A DNA stretch of 64,000 nucleotides from Stratiolaelaps scimitus. Its lineage: Eukaryota; Arthropoda; Arachnida; Mesostigmata; Laelapidae. The number at the start of each line of letters is the position of its first letter. Position 1 is the stretch's first letter. The stretch covers positions 3,596,001-3,660,000 of the forward strand of contig JABWDB010000035.1 of assembly GCA_019614645.1 (NCBI GenBank), written 5' to 3'. This document shows, one piece after another, positions 48,198 through 60,345 of the stretch. The position numbers were made by a program, and so were the translations under genes. The notes under the pieces are model-generated. The model searched no databases. It was not told where the DNA came from and saw nothing but the letters and a program-made list of their open reading frames with translations.

Positions 48198-51100
48198 GAT
48201 TCAGAAGTGAGGGTGGCAGTATGCTATCGCTGCCGACAGCTAGGTCACATAGCTCGTTATTGTACCCAACGTGCAGGGGTGCAGAAAATAGCAGTTGAAG
48301 GTACCGACGCTGACGATGACGTCACCGACACCGAGAGAGGACTAAAGAAAGTGGAGATTGACGGATTGGAGTGATGCGCTAAGATAGATACTGAGGCCGA
48401 GATCACGGTACTAGCGTGGAGCGCGGCAGAACAAATGGGACTCAAGCGAGAGCCAACCCGATTGAAACGCGTTAGAGGAGAGGGAGGAAGCAGTATGCCC
48501 ATCGGACAATGCTTAGCGACAGTGAAGCTTGATGGACTCATGCACAAGAGCGTGTTGTTGACGGTGTTGCCTGACGGTGCTCTCAGCAGCGAAGCAATCC
48601 TATTGGGTAAGGACTTGCTGGACCGTAAGGAACTAGTGACTGTTTATCGAGAAGGTGCCGCACTGGTGTTAAGTGCCGATGCTTATCCGGAGATCGCACG
48701 TTTGTCCCCGATAGTAAGAAATATCAAGTTTTCCGCTCAGCACGATACTCGCATGCCGCCGCGTAGCGTTTATCTTGTAGGCGTTGAAGCGACGGGACTG
48801 GTGTCAGGCTCAGTGATACTTGAGGGAGAGGGGTGTGTCGTGCTATGCCAGGTACGCAACAGGCAGGCAATGGTTCCTATTTCAAACCTTGGATTACGTG
48901 AAGTGACCATATCAAGGGGAACGATTTTCAAGCGAGGTGGATTGTTGAGTGAATCTGAAGCAGTGCTGTTGAGAGGAAGGAAAGGCGATGACCCAGTGGC
49001 AAATGTGCATGATGATGATGAGGATGATGCGATTCGAGAGGATCAGCTAGTGTTGGGTGACGCTAACGGAAGATATTGGAAATAAGATCGTATTCCCCTT
49101 TCTCGACGATATTATAACTGCAGGCGATGGTTATAAACCACCACACTGTTTGTAAAATAGGTATATTATAATATTACACAACTCGTGTGAATAAAAAGAG
49201 ATATATATATAACTGCAGGCGACAGTTATGACGACCAACTGGCACACATCGAGAAGGTGTTGAAGGCGTTGATGGAGGCAAGGCTTACGGTCCGATTAGA
49301 AAAGTGTTGTTTCTTTATGAAGACCGTTGAGTTTTTGGGCTTTCGTTTGTCCCAGGCTGGAGTGCAGCCAGGAAGCAGGAAACGCAAGGCCATTGCCGAC
49401 TACCCAGCGCCCACAAACGTTACCGAGGTGAGACGATTTCTCGGTTTAGGCGAGCTTCTTCAGGAGATTCGTTAAGGGTTATGCCTCAATAACCAGTCCG
49501 CTTAGTGACCTGCTGAAAAGGTCATCCGTGTTCGTATGGAACTCCAAATGTGAACAAGCTTGTGAACAGTTAAACCGGGTGCTAATGTAGGAGCCGGTGG
49601 AAGTGAAATTCCAGACTGGTATACGCTATTAGTCGTAAGTTGTCCGCCACTGAAAGGAACTACCACTCTACGAAGTTGTAACAGCTTGTCGTAGTATGGG
49701 CCATGCAAAGGCTGCGCCATTACCTTCATGGTCATCCGTTTACGGTCGTGTCGGACTGCAGCGCCGTCGCCGCGCTCCGGGCTGCTGTACCTGCCGGGCA
49801 AGTAGCAAGATGGCTAGACGTTCTTGCCGAGTTCGATTTCAACATTAAACATCGACCAGGGTCATCGATGGCGCACGCGGACGCATTGGGTCGAAGCCCC
49901 GTTGCTGAAAGCGAGGAAGTTGAAGAAGAACGTAAGCCTGATAAGAGAGTTATAGTGAAGAGAGTCCACGCAGTCGAGCTGGAAGAGGAAGTGGCCATGG
50001 TGCAAGCAGGTGACCCGTGGATTGAATCGATATTGTCAATTCTCAAAAAGGAGAAGGCTGACCGAACTGTTCATGAGATAAGCATTAGTCAAGACTTCGT
50101 TTTATGCCGTGGTGTGTTGTATCGTGAATGCGCGAAGGGTAACTATACCAAAATGCCGAAACTGTTTGTAGTGCCCAGTGCGATGCGCAAATACATGTGC
50201 GTGTTGTGTCATGATAAAGCCGGGCACTATGGGTGGGACAAGACTGTAGCTCTGATCCGCGAGCGCCCCTGGTTCCCGAAGATGACTGCGTATGTGAAGT
50301 AACACATAAGGTCTTGTATCGAATGTGTGTTGAACAAAGATTTCACCGGAAGACGCGAGGGATACCTGAACCCAATTTATATTGTTAGAAGCTGTAAGGA
50401 GCACGAGCTCCACTTACGTGATCCGATTCCTAGAGAGGATATTCCTGAAATATTGTGCTCCAGAAGTAATCATAAGCGACCGAGGCCCGGACAAGTTAAA
50501 AGAGTTTCTGGGAAGGCATGCCGTTACGCATGTCCTGACGTCTGCGCAACATCCTTAAGCGAATGCACAGGTCGAGAGACTGAATAAAGAAGTGGCACGG
50601 TTGCTACGCACCTACTGCCGACAGCAGAACAAACATGACTGGCCGTACAGATTGTCTGCAGTCGAAGCACACATGAACCGAGTACCTGCTAAAAGTACGG
50701 GGAAATCACCATTCGAGGCATTGCATGGTTATCTGCCCAGACTCGACAATTTTTCGATGGTGGTGGACGCGCAACAGGAGAAGATTTGGCGCCCGGCTGA
50801 AGAGGTCCAAGGGGAAATTCGAACATCAATCTTGAAGGCTCAACATGACTACAAGGAGCAATACAACAAGCGTAGAAAACCGCACAAGGAACGCTATCAA
50901 GTGGGCGATGTGGTCGTAGTACTACGCAGGCTCCCAGTACCAACCGGAGAGCCCACCAAGTTGCAGTCCAAGTTTCGAGAGCCAATGGTGATTACCGACG
51001 TTCTGCCTCATGACACTTATCGCCTTATAGAGATGGTGGCTAAAAGAGGATATACGTTTACAGCACACTGCTCACAGCTACGTTTGTATAAGATACCCTG

Positions 51101-51821
51101 TGAAGCAGGATATGATGTGGAGGGCACGACGGAAGATGAACCGTGGGAGGCGACCTCAGACGTGGAGACAGAACGCGAAGGCCCAGACAAGGCGCCGGTG
51201 GACGATACCCACAGAGTCGAGGAGGTGACAACCTCGGCGGAGACTCATCATTAACAGCAGCAGGCGTCAACCCCGCAGGAACAGACAGTCGAAACCAGCT
51301 CGAGTTCGCGACCCGTTCCAGTAGCGACAACGCTGCTTGGGCGATCGGGACGTACCATCAAGGCACCGAGACGATTCGATCCAAGTGTTTAAGATAGCAT
51401 CTCCAGTTGAGCCAAGTTGTGGTAATAATACAATTTTAAATTGAATGTATAGACCACGTGACTACTACGTCGAAATTGTGTGTAGAAACAAAAAAAGGGG
51501 ATAATAATATAGGAATCATCGCAGTTATAATTATGGACATTGTTAGAAGTTCATAGAATAATGAAGGCGATATCAGAGGTAGAATGATGGAAATGTATAA
51601 AACAATGTGACGATGGCCAAACACCGACTTGGAGAGTGCACATGACGTGCAAGTGGAAGGTCGAAGCGGTGTGGGCACCGATTCGCAGAATTGACCAAAT
51701 GTAAGCGGTTAGAGGCACAGTGCAATGGCATTGTAACAGTGGAAGTAGGCGTGTGTGCTGCCCTACAGAGACGATAGAGGGTGGCCTGCAGTTAGCAGTA
51801 AGGCAAAGGTGCGTACGGCGG
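48198..51821 (+). mobile_element. Ty3/gypsy LTR retrotransposon, internally deleted and inactivated
   Basis: The gene order is Gag knuckle, protease, RT, RNase H, integrase (Ty3/gypsy). Parts seen: zinc knuckle CYRC-x4-H-x4-C (48.22-48.27 kb); protease IDTEAEITVL (about 48.38 kb), where the catalytic Gly of DTGA has become Glu and a TGA stop lies just before; the protease remainder and linker 48435..49085 (ILLGKDLL); the RT motif FLDDIITAGD (about 49.10 kb) with most of the upstream palm and fingers missing; RT thumb 49257..49475 (VEFLGFRLSQAGV); RNase H end 49703..50302 (FTVVSDCSA, KHRPGSSMAHADALGR); the integrase HHCC finger (about 50.2-50.33 kb) broken by TAA; and the integrase C-terminus 50592..51254 (NRVPAKSTGKSPFEALHG). 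Several stops and deletions leave it unable to move on its own. Confidence 0.92.
49114..49229 (+). repeat. Short insertion or duplication within the RT active-site region
   Basis: ATAACTGCAGGCGATGGTTAT (49114..49134) recurs with two mismatches at 49209..49229, with 74 bp of AT-rich sequence between them. The repeat codes for the residues right after FLDD. The second copy restores the reading into YDDQLAHIEKVLKALMEA. The pattern fits a small insertion with a long target duplication, or a local duplication with slippage. Confidence 0.6.
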
Positions 51822-52044
51822 TAGCACCGCCTAGTGCCGAGAGTGCTATGTCACTGCAACACTGATTAGCAAGTGTGAGACGATAGAGAGTAGTCGTTAA
51901 CAAGCCGCCGTGTAGAGTACAGTGTAGACCCGCTAATAAGCTCTACTACATATTGGAGTATCGTGTAAGCCGTCGCCAACTGTTTTCTTTTGTCACTAAG
52001 TACCCTAGTTATCCCCTTGCCCCATTCCAGGCCCTTTCCTGACA
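51822..52044 (+). repeat. Right terminal repeat of the Ty3/gypsy element
   Basis: A 223-bp direct repeat of 47975..48197. The high similarity between the two copies suggests that the insertion is not ancient, even though the coding region is heavily deleted. Confidence 0.85.
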
Positions 52045-52583
52045 CGTGCAGTGTTTCATCAATTAGATTGCAATTATACAAATGTCGTTAGCGGTATCTC
52101 AGGTTAGTAGTTGCGTATAAAGTACTACATATTATTCAAAATTGTATTCTACTACAAATTCTGCCCTATTGTATAACGTGAGTCGTCGCGCAGATCTTCT
52201 CGAGCACGATCTAAACTTTAGAATAATCTTGATAAATTGTAGGGGTTAAGATCGATCGTACTTCGTTTACCTATTTTTGTTATAATAGTCTAAAGTAATA
52301 GCTCCAATGCAGCCTATATTTTCTAATCCATATCTAGGTGTTATATTAAGATCTGTTATCCAAGGTTCATCCTTGCCGAGGCACTAAAGGCGTGACAACA
52401 ATTTCGCCAATAACAGGGAATTATATTCTAAAGATGCAATGTCTTGGTCTCCAATATCAGCCAGATTCGTCTCAGATTCGCCGCTTGAACCGCAAGGAGG
52501 CCAACTCATGCCAACGGTTCCTATCTGCCGTTTAACGAGTTCTGTTCTGTGGCTAGGTGGTTGCTGGATCTCAAAGCTTGAAA

Positions 52584-53399
52584 ATGTTCGAGCGACTATT
52601 TTTTGGTTTGGTCGGGGTATCAAGCGATATAATTCAAGCCGATTCAAAGGGACGTCTGGCGTTGGTGCCTGACTATAGCGGACCGGAAGATGCCCAGTTA
52701 ATCGACGAACTCCTCGAATTGGGAACAACGTATAAATATCTCAGCCAATTTGCTGATGAAGTCAACCGTATACACTGGGAACTAGTTAGTAAGACACTTA
52801 ATTGAATTCCTGTAGCAATTAGTATTCTTAGTTGGACAAACCATGGAGGCCAATGCAATGAAGATATGTTTGAAATTCTCAATATAATTATTATTATTAT
52901 TATTATCCCCAGGTGCTGTCGCATCGTGAGCACAAGGTGTTGTGAACGTAGGACTGTTTATGAGTTGTTTTTTTCTTTCGGTTAATACGATCAATTAATC
53001 AACTCCTGCATAATCAATATTATCTATTGTTCGGTGGAACTCGTGGTGAACTAGCGATTTCGAAGTTCGTAACAAACGAAATGTCAATTCATCCCCAACA
53101 AATTTAATAATGGAGAGAACCTATTTCGTGCTCAGCTTAGTCAAATGCGATTCCTAATCAATTTCGCACGTTTCTTCTTCAGGGATGTACATCTGAGCGT
53201 TCGCGGATGGTCTGGTAGGCTATTTGCGTGAATACCGGCAGCGGGTAGTACAATTCGAGAAGTACTATCTCTCAAACTCCCTAGCCACCTTGTCGCAGCT
53301 GCGCAACGAGTTAGCGGAATGGTTTCCGATCTTACAGGCGCTCCGGAGTGGCGTCTTTAAAGTTCATACCGAAAGGATGCACGGATGTCATCTACTTCA
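52584..53399 (+). pseudogene. N-terminal exons of a gamma-tubulin complex component 4 (GCP4) homologue, with nonsense codon
   Basis: Exon 1, 52584-52788, starts MFERLFFGLVGVSSDI and includes IDELLELGTTYKYLSQFADE, matching the GCP4 N-terminus in position and pattern. It splices at A|GTAAGA to exon 2, 53183-53399: AFADGLVGYLREYRQ, LSQLRNELAEWFPILQAL, then HTERMHGCHLLQ, the GCP-family N-terminal motif 1 region ending in the conserved HGC. The phases agree (1 then 2). Codon 53194-53196 is TGA where relatives have Arg (GIYLRAF; here MYI-stop-AF), one CGA to TGA change away. A weak third-exon candidate lies near 53.56-53.65 kb with stops. The C-terminal half of the same protein is on the opposite strand, facing it. 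GCP4 helps anchor gamma-tubulin ring complexes at spindle poles. Confidence 0.72.
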
Positions 53400-53905
53400 G
53401 TAGGTAGCAACCCCTTTAGAGAAGAATACAGCCAATGATATTTTAGAAGCTGGTTCAAATGGATGATATTCGAAAGTCCTGTACCACTTTTAATATATAT
53501 CTGTATGTCATAAGAAAAATTAATCCAAGAGCATAAACAGAACATGAGATTGGAACGCGTTTCCGGTGCGTATTAACCCAGTGATCAACGATCTGACAAT
53601 TGCTCCTCTTGTCTTCTTTTAGCCACGGTACACCATGAATCATGGCACCCGCTTATAATGCTCAGATTTTGATCTATATGTTACTATTGATCACGTTTCT
53701 CTTTGGAACTATTGGTGATGGCTGGTATAATTCTTGAGATATAGAAATAGCAGCATTTGTAATTTTCCTCAATCGTTTCCTTTGTCTAATCATAGGGTTT
53801 TTGTTTGATGTGTTTGTTCGGAATAGGCCGCACGGACCGATCTTGACTCGTTGGCAACAGTTCTCGCATCTCTGATTGAATTCGGGGAGTACTTCGCCAG
53901 AACTG

Positions 53906-55156
53906 TTAAGATGTTCCGCTATCGGACGCCTGCTCTCTCGACGCACCCGCTGAAGAGTTATGAAGTTTCTCCTTTAGAGCCTTCATCTCCTTTCTTGTCT
54001 GCTGGTACTGTGGATTGTAGTCGAGCCTATATAGGAATCTCATAATGCATTCGTTCCGCTTCTCGGCCTGTTGGGCTGCCGCATGGTCCTGAAGTACGTT
54101 GAAGCACCGACGCAGAATGTCCTGCTGAGAGAGGAACTCTTGCTCGATGGTTCTAAGATCGCCATTGATGTATAGCGGAAATCGGATGCATGTCTGAAAC
54201 ATTCTCAGTAGGGTCTCCTTGAACATTGGCAAGCTAACCAACACCATCTGGGCAATGTCTTGAACGAACGCTGCTAGCGCCCTTCGTAACGTGTCGATAC
54301 TCCTCTGTGAGCTGTGTAGGACTTTCTTCAACTTGCCGAAACTGACGAGAAGAACATCCATGTGAAGATAGCTTTCGAAGTTCGACACAAAGAAGTCCAT
54401 TTCATAGCGAAGTTTCATCGCTTGCGCGGTGACCTTCGAGCCAAGCGTCGAGTTGAGGGCGATTTCGGCTCGTCTAACAGCCAGCAGCATTTGAAAAGCA
54501 TACCCGAGAGAGCGAAGCTCCCTTTTTGACAGCAGACAATCAAGATCGCTAGGCAGGTCGTACACGAGCATGAAGATTGCCCACGTATCGGTGTTGACAC
54601 AATCGGCGTTGCCTTTACTGGTAACGAACCGAATACGCTCAATGAACTCCGCATCTTCATCAGGGTACGCCTGATAGAAGCAGTTCTTTAGACACTCGGC
54701 AGCCAACGTTAGATGTGAATCCTCGAACGGCAGAACGAATTGTGGCTGAACCTGATAAAGCAGCATAACATACGATATGCATACGACGTAGGAGAAATAA
54801 ATAATACAATTACTGAAAGATGTTATAGTCGTATATATACTGAATGATGTTATAGTATATGTCGATAGATGCACAATATGATTGCACCCGAAATCATTAC
54901 TACAACCACGAGGAAGAATAGATAGTTGAGGAATCGTGCAGGTTCTCATTACCTTATCTATCCACTGCAAGAAGAGATCTCCTCGACCCATAAATACAGT
55001 ATTCAGCAGGGCGTCCAAATGATATTCAAGGCGGTGTCGTTCAACTAACTGTTCCCAAAGATAGTCCGACTGTCGAAGATCATTCTCGTCTGTATGCTTA
55101 GTGCTGTAACTAAGTGTGTGGAGTAACTGTAGATAAACTTGTAGATAAGGATTCAT
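53906..55156 (-). CDS. C-terminal exons of GCP4 homologue (inverted relative to the N-terminal exons)
   Basis: Exon 55126-54953 (acceptor CTACAG, donor AAG|GTAATG) reads DYLWEQLVERHRLEYHLDAL and GRGDLFLQWIDK, the start of the Gamma-tubulin-ring-complex C-terminal domain. Exon 54751-53906 (282 codons with TAA) continues with WAIFMLVYDLPSDLDCLLS, LRYEMDFFVSNFESYLHMDV and ends FLYRLDYNPQYQ plus a short polar tail. The order matches GCP4: the LGRGELF block, the DNLQYYLQVDV-like block and the LLLRLDYNKYY-like end. Both exons are open and well spliced, with no disabling change. The N-terminal and middle exons do not occur further upstream on this strand within the window, so as it stands this is a 5'-truncated gene. 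Confidence 0.78.
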   Translation of the reverse strand: MNPYLQVYLQLLHTLSYSTKHTDENDLRQSDYLWEQLVERHRLEYHLDALLNTVFMGRGDLFLQWIDKVMRTCTIPQLSILPRGCSNDFGCNHIVHLSTYTITSFSIYTTITSFSNCIIYFSYVVCISYVMLLYQVQPQFVLPFEDSHLTLAAECLKNCFYQAYPDEDAEFIERIRFVTSKGNADCVNTDTWAIFMLVYDLPSDLDCLLSKRELRSLGYAFQMLLAVRRAEIALNSTLGSKVTAQAMKLRYEMDFFVSNFESYLHMDVLLVSFGKLKKVLHSSQRSIDTLRRALAAFVQDIAQMVLVSLPMFKETLLRMFQTCIRFPLYINGDLRTIEQEFLSQQDILRRCFNVLQDHAAAQQAEKRNECIMRFLYRLDYNPQYQQTRKEMKALKEKLHNSSAGASREQASDSGTS

Positions 55157-55159
55157 TCA

Positions 55160-56130
55160 AGTGTAACATCTGGTAATACCGACTGCTACTCATATAAAGC
55201 TTAGTTATTGAATGTTTATAAAAACTCCAGGACCAGGATGCGGCTGGAATGATATGACACCATTCGCCATCCTTCGTCCTCAAGAAAACTTTTTCTAATA
55301 TATCTACGTATGATTTATGCATAATCCGTTAACTCCGACTAGATGTTAAATAAAAACGTATCTAAAATCATCTTTTTTTTTGGGCTTCGGTTGATTTGCT
55401 GATCGGAGACGACCTTTGTGTCCTCGCTTCGTTATGGCCATTCCTAAGCATAGATAGCGTCCCAATACGTTCTAGTAACTAGATTAAAAGGTTCTAATCA
55501 AAAAATCAATCTGTATTTTAAGATTCGTCTTGAATCGTAGAAACCATTTTGGCACTATAAAAAATGTTCGGCTAATTCATTAAATTCACACACTGTATTC
55601 AAAGGTTATTATGATAATAATAATAAAAATTACTATTATTATTAGTCTGATTTCATTTCCGATGTTAAGCTAACAACTAAAACGGCTTTAATTGCTTCAA
55701 GCAAGACGTCAGCAACTGCCGGGCAATTCGTTCATTAGCTGGTCAGCTTCATTTTCGTTGAATCAGGATACGTCATTCAACCTGTTCTCGTCTTCCGTAG
55801 GGGTTTCGTGTGGTTTACAACAATGTATGCTTCCAACATAGGACGGTCCCTAAATTCATCTCAGGTAGTGCCATCAACTATTGTGTTTCGAAAGAGACTA
55901 TTCCTTTCACTCGCGTCATCATATCCATGGTCGCAATCCGTCACCACAGCCGCTCGGAGGGTATAACGCCTCCCTGTCAAGCTTCTCATCTACGACGGGC
56001 TAACGCTTGCTTCGGGCCTTTTATTCTGAGGTAGTTCTGGTTACTGCGCCCCTTAGCCATTACGGAGGAATGTAAATCCCTGGCGAACACTGCATGCATG
56101 GTGTCTCTATCCCGTATCCTCCAGGTCACC
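55160..56130. other. Upstream of the GCP4 C-terminal exons, no gene seen
   Basis: The missing middle exons of GCP4 would be expected here if the minus-strand copy were complete. I found no matching motif. A minus-strand frame 55190..55322 (LEKVFLRTKDGEW) is unassigned. A plus-strand AATAAT cluster lies at 55615..55640. Confidence 0.35.
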
Positions 56131-58310
56131 GTACTTTTTTTTTTTTTTTTTTTTAATACAGAGGTTAAAGGAAAACCTTGCATAGGCACCACTCTTCACT
56201 CTTCTAGGGTATCCGAGTGGTAGTGTCAGATTCTTACTGACTAAACCTCCAACCGATTTGTGACTTGGGGCATTGTTCAGTACTTATCCATGAGGAATTA
56301 CTTTGAACAATGCCTTGCAGGGACCGGCAGTCAGCGCTTATCGCCGACCGTGTCCTATCCCTCGGTTAGTCCTCTTTCTTGTGCAGAAACTGCATCAGCC
56401 GCTAGTGTGGCTATGCGGTCCCTCTCCAGCCTGTCCTTGGAGGTCAGCAAAGCTCTCGCGAGTAGCTCACCCTTGTTCCAGTTATCAGTCGATGTGCAGA
56501 GGAACCTGACGAAGGCTCGCATGCCTTCATCTAGGTTCAGTTCTATAGGCATGTGCTTCGCCCTGACCTCGCTAAGCGCTGCACAACTCGCCAGTGTGTG
56601 CATGGCATCGTCCTCGTCGTGAGCCTCACAGAACGTGCAGGAGGAGGCGATGTCCTTAAAGCGTGATAGATAAGCCTTAAAGTCACCATGTCCCGTAAGG
56701 AACTGGGACAGATAATAGGTCAGCTCGCCACCAGGTCTTTCCGTCCATTCCCTGATATCAGGGATGGCTTCCCGAACCTTGGCTCCCGGCTTGTTCCCAC
56801 TGATCCCATTCCATCGGTTTTGCCATTCATTGAGACTGGCCTCTTGGAGCTCTGCCTTATCCCTCGTCGGGTCCGACCATGCCTTCTTCCGTTCCTTGGC
56901 CTTAATGTCCCATGGCATGGTGCTCGCCAGGACAAAGGCCGCGTCCCCATTTACTGTTCTGTAAGCCTGCGAGACTCTCAACGCAAGTGTGCGCTGGACC
57001 CTCAGCATGTTCTTTAAGTAGCGATCAGTCTCCAAGGCTGGTTTGGGCCACACGGGGGCACCGAAGAGAATGATGGACTCGGCCACGCTCATTAGTAACC
57101 GTCGCTTTCCCTCCCTCGGACCGATGATGTTCGGCATCAGCCTGGCCAGCTAAGCCGCCATTTCGTAGTCTTCTGCACGGTAATCGCCATGTGAGGGGAT
57201 CCCCGTAGCGCTTGCTCGAGATGAACGCCCAGGTATCGCACTGTCTTTTTCAGCTCGATTTGTACTCCATCGAGTGAGATACAGAGCTCGTGCAGGCACT
57301 TCTTTTTCCCTATCAGGAGGATCGCCTCAGACTTCTGGGGGGCTAGTTCCAGTCCGTTGGCTCGCATCCAAAGTGAGATATCTGCCAATGCAAGGTTGGC
57401 ATTTGTCTCTAGTTCGCTTTCAGTGCGCGCCTTTACCGTGAGTGCTATGTCGTCGGCGTATGCCACGATGTCCGTGCCCCCCGGGAGGCCGTGCCTCAAG
57501 CGGAGCACTCCGTCGTAAGCAAGGTTCCATAGAAGTGGGCCCATAATGGAACCTTGCGGTACACCCGCTGTCATCTTGTAATGGACGCCTTCGCTGAAGA
57601 TGTCTCTGTCTTTCAGGTAGTCAGCGACTATCCGGGTTAGGTAAGTCGGGACTCTTTGCGTCCTGAGCGTTTTGAGTACCACTGGCCACGGCAAGCTGTT
57701 GAATGCGTTTCGAACATCCAACATGATCGACAGATAGTACTCCCGCTATTTACGTGTCTCCTTGGCCAGTACCTCTGCCTTCGAGAGCACTCTGTGCACC
57801 GCCGTTAACACAGACCTCGGCTTTCTGAAGCCATATTGGGCGTCCGAAAGTAGTCCGTTCTCTTCCGAGAAAGCCCTGAGCCTCTCCTCCACTACAGACT
57901 CGTACGCTTTGGCCAAGGTCCCAAGGAGGCAGATTGGGCGGAAGGCTTCCCCACCTTTCGGCAGGAGTACTACTTCCGCTATCTTCCACACTGTTGGGAA
58001 TGAGCCGTCGCGCACGAGTCGGGTGAAGACGTTGGCCACCATGTCCGGGAACTCCTTCAGTAGGACCCTAGTCGCTGCGGGTGGGATGCCGTCCATACCC
58101 GGGGCCTTTCCCGTCTTGATTCGCTCTGCCGCTTGGATCACTTCCATCCTGGAGACCGCAGGGATGTCGTTATCTTCGCCGTCGCCGCCTCCGTTGTCGT
58201 CGCCGCTCGTGTAGGGAGATCTGTTAAAATCCAGCATCTGAGGGAACAGCTTGGAGAGTATTGCTGTGCGCTCTTCGGGTTTTTTCAGATCACCGTACTA
58301 CCGGACAGCA
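56131..58310 (-). mobile_element. R1-like non-LTR retrotransposon, 5' truncated, with poly(A) tail
   Basis: The reverse transcriptase ORF is read on the minus strand. Frame 58237..57746 has KTGKAPGMDGIPPAATRV, FRPICLLGTLAKAYESV and AQYGFRKPRS. After an in-frame TAG (57746..57748), 57724..57137 has LDVRNAFNSLPW, TAGVPQGSIMGPLLW and the catalytic VAYADDIALTV. After a frameshift, 57137..56355 has IGPREGKRRLLMSVAESII and a CTFC-x8-H-x4-C finger. LDVRNAFNS and the C-terminal finger are typical of the R1/TRAS clade. The endonuclease part is missing. A 3' UTR follows, ending in an A run (minus sense) at about 56134..56155. One nonsense codon and one frameshift make it inactive, but it is fairly well preserved. 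Confidence 0.9.
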
Positions 58311-58990
58311 GCGTATCTTCAGTCCCTGTACCAACCGCTATAAATCATCCAGTGGAGAAATTGTTCATTTATTTCGATGTTATCCTGCATCTTTAGCGTA
58401 TGGTATCGCACTAAAAGTAAATGGTCAATGCAATTCCCATAGTGTCATTGTAACACGCCAATGCTTAATGCTAGCGTGGGCCCAAGAGACAAGGATGCGA
58501 GCTACGCACACACATATATATATATATATTATGAAACTACTTTCAATTAAGTTGATATATACTGCACCATATATATATATATATATATATATGATACATT
58601 ATATATAGTGCGTACGCATATGTATATCTTCCTCAATCTATATGTTATTGTTAACATATAACATTATAGTCCTGTACTCAATAATGGTAGCGGCAGTAAC
58701 TGCAAGTTACCGGCTTTATTAATAAACACACACGGTGTAAGTTTTTTATTTTTTAAAATTTAACTCCTACCCTCGAAGGTTGTAAGTAAAATAAAACACA
58801 AATAAGCACAGAACTTTATAGCCTAAACGATAATCGCACCTGTACCACTTTCCGATCCTTGGGAGGCGGATAAACGCATGCATGTTATTACACATTAATT
58901 AATGACCACATCACTAGAACGAATCGTGCATACGGACAGTCGCTTTGAGTTTAAAATCTATAAAATATTCTCTGTTACGTTTACTCCTCA
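58310..58990. other. Region between the R1-like LINE and the PEP-synthase-like gene
   Basis: AT-rich, with TA runs at 58513..58530 and 58568..58592. It should include the promoter of the plus-strand gene that starts at 59002. No other feature is seen. Confidence 0.35.
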
Positions 58991-60345
58991 GAAACAGAAC
59001 GATGGGGCCTACTGAGTTGGTCCTGTATTTTATATATCGGGTAGCGCTCTATATTTGGCAGCCTATTCTCAAGCGGGGCCGATTCAGCGAACTGTATGAC
59101 ATCCTTTCGCCCAATCCTGTCACGAACGGTATCATTATACCACCGGAAGAGTTTAAAGAAGACTTTCCCCTCAACGAACGGTCAAATACTACTGGCGTCA
59201 ATACAACGTCAACCAGATGGTGAGTAGTTAGAAATGGGCTCAGGTATGGACGCAGTGAATTTCGGGCGTGGGACTCGACATCAATGCCTTGCTAAACTGT
59301 AGAATGCTTGCGATTTTGTTCGACAGGCAGCTGTCAGAACCTTCCCTCTGGAAAGTTTTAGAATTTCAGCTAGAAAATGCACTGGTTCAAATAACGCCAA
59401 GCCAAACCTAAAATAAGGACACAACTGGCCATACCTCAGTTAAATCTCGTTCAAACTTCTATCGACCTTTGTTGTGCGATCGTTTCTCATGAGTCACTGT
59501 CACTAGCTACAAGAAGCGGTTTGCCAACCGTCTGCACGTATTTGTGCGATTGCAACGTTTTTGTTTCCAGCTCATAACTAACTGTTATCCAAATAATAAA
59601 TTGGTTAGGCCGGGCAATCGTTAGCATGTACGTTCGACTACGTTCTGGCCGCTCGTTCTGCTTGCCTCAGCCAGTTCAGGTGGACTCATCCAATGAGGAA
59701 CATTTTGTAGCCGGAGGTCTGCGAATCAGCTGCATCCACCCAATGCGAAGATGGAGAGTGGCCTTCAATGGAGACCTCAAAGAAGTCCTCGCTTCCGATA
59801 TTCGTCGGGTTCACGTTAAACTCATCGCTGTGTATGTTCGCAACGGATCTTTTTTTGTTTATCTATTATTAGTGTAATGCCTTACCTTATTCGCCTATGC
59901 AGATTAATACATAAGTCATTGAATAATTTATCATTGTTATTCTAATGAAATGCTATCGTGCTTTGTTTGTGACCCATTGATTTTGAGTGTTTGGAAGTGA
60001 CAAATAAAAGAAGACAAAAATTGCCTTCGTTGCGCTCTGTCTTGAAAAAAAAATGGTCGATGTCGACGTAGTTCTGCATCTTACCGTCTCTGCCGCTCAT
60101 TGGGATGCTGGCGCATTCAGCTCAAGTCCGTGTGCTGCTCAAAAACAAAAGAGAACATTTTAAGAATTAGTCGATCATGCCTCGATAATAATAATAACAA
60201 ACACTTTATTCAAAGGTATAATATAATTGCTACAAGTCTCACTTATGTGCATTTTCAATTTTGGCTCAGGTTGCGCACGTTGCGTGCCCGTGTTGTGCGC
60301 GTGATAGTCTCCAGGGGAGTAAATCATTAACACATTTTTTCGTGG

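Noticed and set aside
53851..54045. Plus-strand frame SLATVLASLIEFGEYFARTV as a further GCP4 exon
   Set aside because: It looks helical but matches no GCP4 block that I can place, and it overlaps the well-supported minus-strand C-terminal exon.
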